Below, piece after piece: positions 43,603 to 51,796 of a stretch of 64,000 bases of DNA. Source of the DNA: an uncultured Porphyromonadaceae bacterium (GTDB lineage Bacteria > Bacteroidota > Bacteroidia > Bacteroidales > Muribaculaceae); contig CANPGB010000004.1 of assembly GCA_947573485.1 (NCBI GenBank), positions 1 to 64,000 on the forward strand, given 5' to 3'. The notes beneath the pieces were generated by a model. The model had not been told where the DNA came from. It was given only the letters and a program-made list of their open reading frames with translations, and did not search any database. The position numbers and the translations under genes were made by a program. Position 1 is the stretch's first letter; every line of letters starts with the position of its first letter.

Positions 43603-44691
43603 TTATCGCTTGAATCCTTTGGCATAGGAAACAGTGTTTTTGGCATTCACTATCCAGCCCCTTTTCTTCCCTGCAGGTCGTGAAATATACTGTTTTTGAG
43701 CCAGAGAGGCAATATGCTTCTGTATCGCCGATCTGTTTATGCCAAGGGAGGTAGCCATATTGTCAAGGGTAATGTCAGGCTCTGCCTGGAGCAGCGACAA
43801 TATCTTACCCGGTGTCTCGGTCGAAAATCTTATTATCTCGCCTTCGTACCACCACGACATGTTCCTATCAGTGGATACCAAAGAAATGTAATCAGTGACA
43901 TCACTCATGAGAATTTTCTTCATATGCTCTACGAAAGGCTTGATGTCGGCGTAAGAGGCATGGGCGCCGTCAGAGGGTATGAGGCCAACATTGGCATCGG
44001 CCTGCGCGAGGGCGGTAAGGTACGATGCCTTGTTTTTGGTCTTCACAACCATCATAGGCCAATTATGCTGCTTGAGAATATAGTTTACAAGCAGGCGGGC
44101 TATGCGCCCGTTGCCGTCCTCAAACGGGTGAATCCTGATATAGCGGTAGTGGAATATCGCGGCCAGTTCAATAGGGCTGTATTCTTCAGCTGCCGCCGCC
44201 TCATTATACCACTTTACCAAATCATACATCAGTGCCGGAGTTTCTTCGGGGCTGGCATAATAGAACATGCCGCCTCCGGGGAGCTTTACTGAATTGGGGC
44301 GAGTTTTATAAATTCCTGCATGAACCGTGTAGCCCGAAAGGACTCCCGATGGCGATTGCACGGGCACTTCATAATCTTCACGCAACATTACTTGGTGGAG
44401 CTGCCTTATGAACGCTTCGGTCAACGGTTGGCCGCTCAAAGCCTCTTCAAGCATTATATTCAAACAGAGATTATGTGCCTTCATCTCCTCAAAATCTCTC
44501 ATGGGGGCATTGCCTGTCGCTTGTCCGAACAGAAGGAGCACCTCCGTCTGGCCATATGTCAGGGTATTGCCCTCAATATGGTTGCTGTTGTAGTTGAAGT
44601 CAAGCATAAACTTGTTCTGCAGCCGCAGTGTGTCTGTCTCACTCAAGGGCTGCAGTGCCTGCCATGCTTTTATTGTATCGGTCAAATCCAT
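43603..44691 (-). CDS. Fic-family AMP-transferase with winged-helix domain
   Basis: 362 residues. The Fic motif HPFEDGNGRIAR (188-199) is complete, so nucleotidyl transfer (usually AMPylation) is predicted. An inhibitory motif SNHIEG (36-41, S/TxxxE-G/N) precedes it, making this a self-inhibited class II Fic. Residues ~290-345 form a winged helix (LDNMATSLGINRSAIQKHIA). That domain and the operator-like repeats at its promoter suggest autoregulation. Flanked by perfect 91-bp direct repeats. Target unknown. Confidence 0.92.
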   Translation of the reverse strand: MDLTDTIKAWQALQPLSETDTLRLQNKFMLDFNYNSNHIEGNTLTYGQTEVLLLFGQATGNAPMRDFEEMKAHNLCLNIMLEEALSGQPLTEAFIRQLHQVMLREDYEVPVQSPSGVLSGYTVHAGIYKTRPNSVKLPGGGMFYYASPEETPALMYDLVKWYNEAAAAEEYSPIELAAIFHYRYIRIHPFEDGNGRIARLLVNYILKQHNWPMMVVKTKNKASYLTALAQADANVGLIPSDGAHASYADIKPFVEHMKKILMSDVTDYISLVSTDRNMSWWYEGEIIRFSTETPGKILSLLQAEPDITLDNMATSLGINRSAIQKHIASLAQKQYISRPAGKKRGWIVNAKNTVSYAKGFKR

Positions 44692-44719
44692 TTTATCGGG
44701 AGCTTGTGCGTTGTGCCCG

Positions 44720-44751
44720 CAAAGTTAATGAATTTACCACCACTATCCAAA
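44720..44751 (-). promoter_or_regulatory. fic promoter with overlapping operator-like repeats
   Basis: On the - strand TTTG (44748-44751), 20 bases, TAACTTTG (44720-44727). One GTGGTAAATT site (44731-44740) lies between the boxes, a second (44750-44759) overlaps the -33 box, and an inverted one (44767-44776) lies just upstream. A protein bound there would block polymerase. Confidence 0.78.
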
Positions 44752-44820
44752 TTTACCACCTTTCAAGTGGTAAATTCCGCAAAATAAAGGGTGCCGGCTA
44801 AGTCAGTCGGCACCCTATTT
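44730..44820. repeat. 91-bp direct repeat, upstream copy
   Basis: Identical to 43493-43583. Here the same sequence supplies the fic -33 box and operators, and its hairpin (44789-44815) ends the long SusCD operon reading from the right. Confidence 0.97.
44789..44820 (-). terminator. Terminator of the SusCD-type operon
   Basis: Same 8-bp hairpin in the upstream repeat copy, about 30 bases below the GH3 stop. On the - strand it is followed by TTTATTTT. Confidence 0.82.
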
Positions 44821-44846
44821 GTTTTGGATTCAAGGTTTACCTTGAT

Positions 44847-47336
44847 TTACAGGCTTATGGTTTTTCGCAGTGCGATATTGTCGGAGGCAGGTCCTACAAG
44901 CACCTCATATTTTCCGGCATCGTAGCCGAAAGTCTTGCTTTCGGTGCGGAAGTACGAGAAAGCCTCTTCGTCGAGCTCTATCTCGTATTCAACAGTTTCT
45001 CCGGCTTTTATCATCTTTTTCTCGTAGCCTTTGAGCTCCTTGTAGGGGCGCTCTACCTTGGGGTTGATAGGGCGGATGTATACCTGCGCCGTTTCTTTGC
45101 CGTCGCGCTTGCCGGTGTTCTTCACCTTGAAGCTCACCTTGCACGAGATTTTGCCATTGGCCTCGGTGGTCTTCACTTTCAGACCCGAGTAGGCGAAAGT
45201 GGTGTAGCTCAGGCCATGACCGAAAGCGTAGCGCGGTTTCACGCCCGAGGCATCGTAGCCGCGGTAGCCAACGTTGAGCTTCTCGCCGTAGGTCACGCGC
45301 TTGTCGCCGTCCTCATCGTAGTACCAGTTGTAGGCAGGGTTGTCTTCCCAACGCTTCTCGAGTGTAACGGGCAACTTGCCGCTGGGATTGACGTCGCCGA
45401 AGAGAATTTCGGCGGCTGCCTGACCGCCTTCCTGACCGGGATACCAGAGGTAGACGAGGGCCGGAACGGCATCGGCCCAGCGCGACATGTCAACATTGCT
45501 GCCTGCGTTGACGAGCACGGCAGTATTGGGGTTGGCCGCAAGCACGCGGCTCACAAGACTGTCCTGATATTCGGGGAGAGCGAAGGGACGGTCGTTGCTC
45601 TCGCGCTCGAGGCTCTCGTTGAAACCTATGCTCACAAGGGCGAGGTCGGCTCCGGCGGCAAGCTCTGCGGCTTCGTCGAAGAGCATGCGGTCCTCACGCC
45701 AGCCAAAGGCTATATCCACGGGGTGAACGGCGGCGAAGTATTCGAGCTCTACGGGGTATTCGCGTCCGGCCTCAAGCGGAAGCACCACCTCGCGCAGGGT
45801 GATACCCTGGTTGCGCCACTCGTTGATAACCTGCGCACCGTCCACTTTGAGGCGGAAGCCGTCGAAACCGCGCACCACAAAGCGGTAATTGGCCGTCTTT
45901 TCAGGACGGACAACGCCGCTCCAGCGCATCGAGCAGTGGTCGTAGGGCGACCCCTTGCGCTCGGCGGCTATGTGGTAGCCGTTGGGTATGTTCACTATGG
46001 TGTCAACAGTGGTCTTTATAGGCTCGCCCTGCAACTTGTGGTTGCCGTAGTATTCGGCTTTCAGACCGCGCTCTGCCGAGCCGGGGGCGGTGTAGAACAC
46101 CGAGTTGGCGACTGTCTCGGGCAGTGTCGGAAGGCCGGGAGAGTATACTATTTCAATATCCTTGCCCGCGCGGCTGCTTATGCCCTCGAGCAGCGATATG
46201 CTGTGGAAGGGGAAGGTATATGAGCTGCCACCGCCCGAGATATAGCTGTTGGCGTTCGGACCGATTACGGCTATGCGTTTCACCGTGGGGCGAACGGGCA
46301 GAAGCTCGCCCTCATTTTTAAGAAGCACTATACCCTCGCGGGCGAGGTTGAGAGCGGCCTTGGCGCCTTCGGGGTTATCCATGGGCACAGAGCTGTCGAG
46401 CTGGGGGCGGTCGAAGAATCCGTTGGTGAAGATGAGGCGCAGTATGCGGCGCACCTTCTCGTCGATTGTGGCCTCGCTCACGCGGCCGTCGGCAATGGCG
46501 GGCAGCAGTTGCTCGCGGTTCATCCACTTGGCGCGCGGCATTTCAAGGTCAAGACCGCCGTTGGCTGCCTCCACGGCGTCGTAGGTGGCCGACCAGTCGC
46601 TCATCACCACGCCGTCGAAGCCCCACATGTCGCGCAGAACGGTGTTGTTAAGGTAGCCGTTCTGTGTGGCGTGTACGCCGTTCACAGGGTTGTAGCTGTC
46701 CATTACGCTGCCCGCACCGGCTTTCTGTATGGCGGCCTTGAAGGCAGGGAGGTAGATTTCGTGGAGGGTGCGCTCGTCGATATCGCTGCTCACGTTGTTG
46801 CGGTCCCACTCCTGGTTGTTGGCGGCATAGTGTTTGAGGGTTGCCACCACGCCTTGGCTCTGCACGCCCTCAACATAGGCGCAGGCTGTCTCGGCGTTGA
46901 GGTAGGGGTCTTCGGTGAAATACTCGAAGTTGCGGCCGCACATGGGCGCACGCAGTATGTTCATGCCCGGCCCAAGGAGGATGTGTACGCCGCGGGCACG
47001 GCTGTCGCGCCCGAGCTGGGTGCCGAGCTCACGCACGAGCTCGCGGTTCCAGGTGGCAGCACTGAGCACACCGGCGGGGTAAGCAGTGCTGCGGCCGTCT
47101 TTGTGCGTGCCCACAGGGCCGTCGGTGAGTTTGATTTCGGGTATGCCGAGGCGCTCTACGGCGCGGATATAGAAGTCGTTGTAGCCGCCAATGTAGTCGA
47201 TTTTCTCTTCGAGGGTCATGCGGCCCAAGAGGTCTTCGACGCGCGCCTCGGGGGCTGCCGACGCGTCTTTATATACTTGTGCCTGCGCGCCCGTCGCAAC
47301 CAGGGCGAGGGCAAGGCTCAGGAGTGTGTTGCGCAT
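44847..47336 (-). CDS. Family GH3 beta-glycosidase with PA14 insert
   Basis: 829 residues, signal peptide ending AQAQ. The N-terminal TIM barrel shows KHYAANN (168-174) and the nucleophile Asp247 in VMSDW. The second alpha/beta domain is interrupted by a PA14 domain (roughly residues 405-540, GLKAEYYGNHKL...), and FNESLERESNDR is the probable acid/base region. A C-terminal fibronectin III-like domain ends the protein. Likely a periplasmic beta-glucosidase or beta-xylosidase releasing terminal sugars. Last gene of the operon. Confidence 0.93.
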   Translation of the reverse strand: MRNTLLSLALALVATGAQAQVYKDASAAPEARVEDLLGRMTLEEKIDYIGGYNDFYIRAVERLGIPEIKLTDGPVGTHKDGRSTAYPAGVLSAATWNRELVRELGTQLGRDSRARGVHILLGPGMNILRAPMCGRNFEYFTEDPYLNAETACAYVEGVQSQGVVATLKHYAANNQEWDRNNVSSDIDERTLHEIYLPAFKAAIQKAGAGSVMDSYNPVNGVHATQNGYLNNTVLRDMWGFDGVVMSDWSATYDAVEAANGGLDLEMPRAKWMNREQLLPAIADGRVSEATIDEKVRRILRLIFTNGFFDRPQLDSSVPMDNPEGAKAALNLAREGIVLLKNEGELLPVRPTVKRIAVIGPNANSYISGGGSSYTFPFHSISLLEGISSRAGKDIEIVYSPGLPTLPETVANSVFYTAPGSAERGLKAEYYGNHKLQGEPIKTTVDTIVNIPNGYHIAAERKGSPYDHCSMRWSGVVRPEKTANYRFVVRGFDGFRLKVDGAQVINEWRNQGITLREVVLPLEAGREYPVELEYFAAVHPVDIAFGWREDRMLFDEAAELAAGADLALVSIGFNESLERESNDRPFALPEYQDSLVSRVLAANPNTAVLVNAGSNVDMSRWADAVPALVYLWYPGQEGGQAAAEILFGDVNPSGKLPVTLEKRWEDNPAYNWYYDEDGDKRVTYGEKLNVGYRGYDASGVKPRYAFGHGLSYTTFAYSGLKVKTTEANGKISCKVSFKVKNTGKRDGKETAQVYIRPINPKVERPYKELKGYEKKMIKAGETVEYEIELDEEAFSYFRTESKTFGYDAGKYEVLVGPASDNIALRKTISL

Positions 47337-47351
47337 AATATGGTGGTGTGA

Positions 47352-47381
47352 TTTTAAGTTTTATTGTTAAACACCCTCTTA
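47352..47381. repeat. Partial copy of the MITE-like end
   Basis: 28 of 30 bases match 25721-25750 (TTTTAAGTTTTATT, then TTAAACACCCTCT). It fills nearly all of the 42-base gap between the SGNH esterase and GH3 genes; no left end is present. Confidence 0.75.
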
Positions 47382-48881
47382 CTTGTTTATTACTTTGCCG
47401 AATTGCTCGCGCCATATGTCGTAGCCCTCTTTGGCCGGATGCAGACGGTCGGCGAGGAAGAGCTCGGGGCGCACCTTGCCCTCGGAGTCGAGCATGGGGG
47501 TGTGGATGTCGATAAAGCCGGTGTTGGGCTGGCTCAGGGCAAATTCCTCAAGGGCCTTGTTGAAAGCCTGGATTTCGCCCAGGCGGTTGGCGCGCACTGG
47601 CGAGGGCTTCACCGACACCAGGTAGATTTCGGCATCGGGCTTCATGCGGCGTACTTCGTGGAAGAGCTTTTTCATCGAAGCCATCATCTCTTCAAGTGTC
47701 CACTTGAAGCCTATCTCATTGTCGCCCTCATAGATTATGATGCGTTTGGGGTTGAAAGGCTCGATAAGGAGGTGGCGGTAGTTGTAGAGGTCTATGGCCT
47801 TGGTGCCCGACACGCCGCGGCGGATAACGTTCTTGCCGGGGAAGTCGGTCTCAAGACTTTTCCACAGGTCTATCGACGAGCTGCCCACCACGAGGGTGGC
47901 GTCGGTGAGCGCCGCCTGCTCTTCGTCGCGCTCCATATACTTCGTTATTTTCTTCTCCCATTTGAGCTGCTGCTCCATTTTGGGCAGACCTTTCACAGGA
48001 TTGCACTCGGCAATCGTGCCGCGTACAAGCACACCGCCGAGGAAGAGGTAGCTCGGGTCGCCGCCTTTCTCGCTGAGTTTGAGCGTCACCTGATGCACGC
48101 CCGGCTCCACTTTTATGAGGTCGTACTGCAGGGCATAGCCCTCGCCCGCGGCAGCGTTGGCGCGTTTGAGGTAGTGCGAGCCGGTGAGAGCTGTCGATTC
48201 GGCCATACGCACGGTGCTGTCGGCGAGATTTTTGAGGCGTATCATCTGACCGTCGACATATATTTCGAGCCTACCTGCCGCCGGACCGGCTACGTCGTAG
48301 AGCCCGAACATATCGCCCTCGAAAGCGAAGGAGAGCGTTGATTTGGGGTGACCGCTCGCCATAACCTTGCCGAGCTGTGCGGCAAAGGGTTTCAGGCGGC
48401 TGTCGGTGGCGGCGTCGAGATTGTGCCACAGGCCGTGTTTGCGGCATATTGTAGCCGGGGTGTACACGGTGGCCTTGTCCCACTCGCTGCCGTACAGCGG
48501 CGTGGGCAGCCCCTTTGCAGCGTAATGATTGGCAAGAGCCTCATTGGCCTTGCCGGTAAAGTGAATTTCAGCCTCGGGGCAGGCGCTGCGTATCTTGCGC
48601 GCTATGCCCTCGGTGGCGTCAGAGTGGTTGGAAGCGTCGCTGAAGTCGATATACACGGCATCGGGTTTTACGCTCTTGAGGCAGCTGTCGGTGAGGAAAA
48701 CGGCCAAGGCGCTTCCGCAGCCGGGTGCGGTGACGTCGGTCCACTTGGTATCGTCGGTGCCGAGTGTGGCGCGAAGTGAGTCGAGACCTCCGGCGCGGTC
48801 ACCTAAATACAGTACCTCGCGGGCTTCGGGGGCGAAAGCGGCAATTGCGGCAAGAAGCGCGGCGCTTATTATTCTTTTCAT
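47379..48881 (-). CDS. Two-part SGNH esterase of the operon
   Basis: 500 residues, N-terminal signal (MKRIISAALLAAIAAFAPEA). The C-terminal half is a complete SGNH hydrolase: GSSSI (333-337, Ser335 likely nucleophile), EGDNEIG (385-391) and DRLHP (Asp478, His481). Residues ~20-175 resemble a decayed SGNH-like fold without the serine motif, and ~180-290 a jelly-roll (FEGDMFGLYDVAGPAAGRLE). Probably a carbohydrate deacetylase/deacylase. Its ATG overlaps the preceding gene's stop (ATGA). Confidence 0.82.
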   Translation of the reverse strand: MKRIISAALLAAIAAFAPEAREVLYLGDRAGGLDSLRATLGTDDTKWTDVTAPGCGSALAVFLTDSCLKSVKPDAVYIDFSDASNHSDATEGIARKIRSACPEAEIHFTGKANEALANHYAAKGLPTPLYGSEWDKATVYTPATICRKHGLWHNLDAATDSRLKPFAAQLGKVMASGHPKSTLSFAFEGDMFGLYDVAGPAAGRLEIYVDGQMIRLKNLADSTVRMAESTALTGSHYLKRANAAAGEGYALQYDLIKVEPGVHQVTLKLSEKGGDPSYLFLGGVLVRGTIAECNPVKGLPKMEQQLKWEKKITKYMERDEEQAALTDATLVVGSSSIDLWKSLETDFPGKNVIRRGVSGTKAIDLYNYRHLLIEPFNPKRIIIYEGDNEIGFKWTLEEMMASMKKLFHEVRRMKPDAEIYLVSVKPSPVRANRLGEIQAFNKALEEFALSQPNTGFIDIHTPMLDSEGKVRPELFLADRLHPAKEGYDIWREQFGKVINK

Positions 48882-51796
48882 ATCTCTTCTTCTAAGGTTT
48901 TTTCTTTGCCGTTGGAGTCGGCGATGTGTACTTTCACTTTTATCTTGTCGTCAGGACTGAACTTCGTCATCGACCACTCGTAGGGATAGGCGTCCACTGT
49001 GGCTTTACGACCGTTGCATTCAACGTCAACCTTGATGTCGGCCTCGCCCGGCGGCGTCTCGCAGAAACCGAAGAGAGAGTCCCAACCGAAAGGCGAGCGG
49101 ATGCGGAAGATATACACCTTGCCTGCCGCCGTACCACTCTCGGCCACGCGGTACCCGTCGGTGAGCACGGGGCTGCCGCCGTTGTTCAGCAGGCGGCTGA
49201 GGGCTGCATCGTTCGTGGCGGCACCGGCCACAAGAGGCACCGCTACGGCCATGAATCCCTTGGCAGGAAGGCTCACCTCAAGGCTCTTGCCGGTGGCGGC
49301 GAGGCGCGAGCGTTTCTTCTTTGCATTTACTGTGGCGGCTCCGCTGAGGTCGGCGATTGCCGAGGCCTCGGCTCCGAGGGTGATTGTCGTTTTTACCTCC
49401 TCGGGGCTTTCGTTGCACAGAAGCACCCACAGTTGCTTGTCGGAGACAGCGGTGAGGTAGTTCACCTCGGGGTTGGAGCTCTCCACAAGCCCCTTGCGCA
49501 GCCACAGCATGGCCTTGGGATCATCGAAAATCTTGCCGGGAGCACCGCCGTAGATGCGGTTTGAGAACCATACGAAGCCCTCCTGGCGGCCATAGGGGAA
49601 GCTTACATTGCCCCCGCTGCGCTGCACGGCCTCGCTCACAAGATAGTCGGTGACAAAGGCAAGGTGCGCAGGTATATGGTGGTAGTAGATCGAGCTCACG
49701 TCGGGGCCTTTATAGGGGAAATCCTCGTTCATGGTGAGGTCGGTGTAGCCCGTGGCGTAGTAGCCGGGGTAGTTGGTAAAGCGGCCTATCACGGCGTTGC
49801 GGGCGAAGGTCTCGAAAAGCTCATTGCCCGTATGCGAGCCTAAGCGGAGCAGGGCAGGAGCCCACGAACTCATGAACACGGGGCGAGTAACCTTGCCCTT
49901 GGTGCGCAGGAAGTAAGTCGAGGGCTGCTCGAACCCGAGTCCCACGGGCGACACGCGCCACTCTTCCACGGCGTGCTCGGGAGCATCGCCCGCCGTGCGC
50001 GGGAAGCCGAGGCGGAACTGCTCGGAACCCTTCCACCACATCGTGGTATTGCCGTCGTAGACGCCTCCGGGGTGTATGGTCTGCAGGGTGTCGCGCACTG
50101 CCGGCCACACGCGTATGCCTGCCAAGGTATGGGCGGCGCCGCAGCGGGCGGCGGCAAGGAATTTCTCGTCGCCGGTGGTCTCGTAGAGGTCAAGGAAATC
50201 CCACCAGGGGGCATACATCGTGGAATTGTAGAAAGCCTGGTAGCGCATGGGCTTCACGCTGTTCTTGTATATGTGCATGTTGGCGTCGCGCTCTGCCGTA
50301 GAGCGTGCCTTGCGCAGCCATTTGGCATCGCCGGTGAGGCGATAGGCGCCCAAAGCCTGAACCCACGAGAGTATCGGTGCCGAGTAGCCGCGGGGCTTGC
50401 GCAGCGAGTCGCCGGGCAGCGCTATCTCGCGGAGCCACGCGTTCCTGCCGCCCAAAAGGCGGTTGAGACCCTCGTAGTAGGTGGTTGTGAACTGCGAGCC
50501 GAAGGGCGACAGCCTCAGAGTCTCGGGGTCTTTGTTATAGCCCTCATCGGTGGTGCGGGTGCTCCAGCGGTAGCCCTTGCGCGAGAGGGTATATTCTATC
50601 GTTGGGAGCGCACGGTTTATATACATCTCCTCATCGCCTGCGGCTATGGCAGCGGCAACTATGGCCAGAGGCGCCGGATGCACCACTGTAGGAGCCTTCG
50701 TAGGCTTGCCCTCGATGTCATAGTAACCTTTCATCGAGGCGTCCCAGCCGCCGAATACGCTGTCGTTCATAAGGTCGGTAATGGCAAACATCGTCTCTGT
50801 GAGCGATCGGTCGGGCTGGTGGCGGTAGTCGCGCACCTTGTAGATGTCGGCCGATACATGCTCCAGGGTCTCGTTCCACGTCGAAGGCGTGAGACCCACC
50901 ACAAATTTGCGCACCACTTTCTCTCCGGCCTTCATTTTGCTGTCGGCCATGCCGAGCACGGGCGAGAAAGCCACAGCCTCTACAAGTCCCGTGTGGTTGG
51001 TAAGGCTGAATCCCATGGGCGAATAATCGACCCCGCCCCATTCGGCAGCGGGGAAGGTTGTGGCATCGCCGCTCACAAACACCGTCATGGCCTCCCCCGA
51101 GGTGCGGGTCTCAACCATGGCTACGGGCTGAGGCATCATCGCCGACAGAAGCATATGGCGCTGCGCGGGGATGCGTGCATATTGGTACATCGGAGGCATG
51201 AGAACATTGCTCACCGACGTGGGCAGGGCGCCGTGCCCGGCAAGCACGCCGAGGCTGTAGCAACCGGCTGTGGCAGGGGTGAACTCAAGCTCTAAGTCGA
51301 GGCTGCGGCCACTTTCCGAGAGGCGCCAGCGCCCGTGCACCGTGTGGCCGCCCGCGGTGGCATAGTCAACGGCTATGGTGCCGCGGTCCTCGTTCCACAC
51401 TTTCACAGGCACGGCCTCGCAAACGCTGCCACTCTGCCACGGGTCGGTGGAGAGGGTGTCGGCAGCAGTGCGCCACGAGGGGTAGAACGATTTATAGCTC
51501 GGCCTGCGAAGGCGTGCAGGCCCCGTGATTACAAACACTTTGTTATCCTCTAAAGGCGAGAGGTATCGCTGCCACCCCGTGGGTGTCTTGGCCTCCATGG
51601 TGGCGGCTATGGCCTGACCGCCCTCTCCGGCGCGGACGTAGCTCATGCGTATGTTGCCGTTGCCTATAGTGGCTATTGTCTCGGCATGATTGTCGACGGG
51701 GAGCGGTGTCGTCATTATTATACCGCCCTGCTGCTGTGCCCCCGCTGCGAGAGCGGCGGCAAGCACTATGCCCGACAGTGTGTTGCGGAGTTTCAT
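48878..51796 (-). CDS. Large secreted six-hairpin glycosidase-like protein A
   Basis: 972 residues, signal peptide (MKLRNTLSGIVLAAALAAGA). An N-terminal beta-sandwich region (~25-330) precedes a helical (alpha/alpha)-toroid-like region (~340-760) with repeated helix pairs and Trp/His-rich loops (NSTMYAPWWDFLDLYETTGD; TDYLVSEAVQRSGGNVSFPY). A C-terminal beta domain (~780-972) follows. It resembles the neighbouring 840-residue protein over much of its length. No GH or PL family can be assigned from motifs. Overlaps both neighbours by four bases. Confidence 0.7.
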   Translation of the reverse strand: MKLRNTLSGIVLAAALAAGAQQQGGIIMTTPLPVDNHAETIATIGNGNIRMSYVRAGEGGQAIAATMEAKTPTGWQRYLSPLEDNKVFVITGPARLRRPSYKSFYPSWRTAADTLSTDPWQSGSVCEAVPVKVWNEDRGTIAVDYATAGGHTVHGRWRLSESGRSLDLELEFTPATAGCYSLGVLAGHGALPTSVSNVLMPPMYQYARIPAQRHMLLSAMMPQPVAMVETRTSGEAMTVFVSGDATTFPAAEWGGVDYSPMGFSLTNHTGLVEAVAFSPVLGMADSKMKAGEKVVRKFVVGLTPSTWNETLEHVSADIYKVRDYRHQPDRSLTETMFAITDLMNDSVFGGWDASMKGYYDIEGKPTKAPTVVHPAPLAIVAAAIAAGDEEMYINRALPTIEYTLSRKGYRWSTRTTDEGYNKDPETLRLSPFGSQFTTTYYEGLNRLLGGRNAWLREIALPGDSLRKPRGYSAPILSWVQALGAYRLTGDAKWLRKARSTAERDANMHIYKNSVKPMRYQAFYNSTMYAPWWDFLDLYETTGDEKFLAAARCGAAHTLAGIRVWPAVRDTLQTIHPGGVYDGNTTMWWKGSEQFRLGFPRTAGDAPEHAVEEWRVSPVGLGFEQPSTYFLRTKGKVTRPVFMSSWAPALLRLGSHTGNELFETFARNAVIGRFTNYPGYYATGYTDLTMNEDFPYKGPDVSSIYYHHIPAHLAFVTDYLVSEAVQRSGGNVSFPYGRQEGFVWFSNRIYGGAPGKIFDDPKAMLWLRKGLVESSNPEVNYLTAVSDKQLWVLLCNESPEEVKTTITLGAEASAIADLSGAATVNAKKKRSRLAATGKSLEVSLPAKGFMAVAVPLVAGAATNDAALSRLLNNGGSPVLTDGYRVAESGTAAGKVYIFRIRSPFGWDSLFGFCETPPGEADIKVDVECNGRKATVDAYPYEWSMTKFSPDDKIKVKVHIADSNGKEKTLEEEI

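Noticed and set aside
43603-44691. Fic-containing toxin-antitoxin pair (type FicT/FicA)
   Set aside because: The inhibitory SNHIEG motif is inside the same protein and no small antitoxin gene lies next to it.
49973-51295. 440-codon open frame on the + strand
   Set aside because: Antisense to the 972-residue glycosidase-like gene; no recognisable domain.
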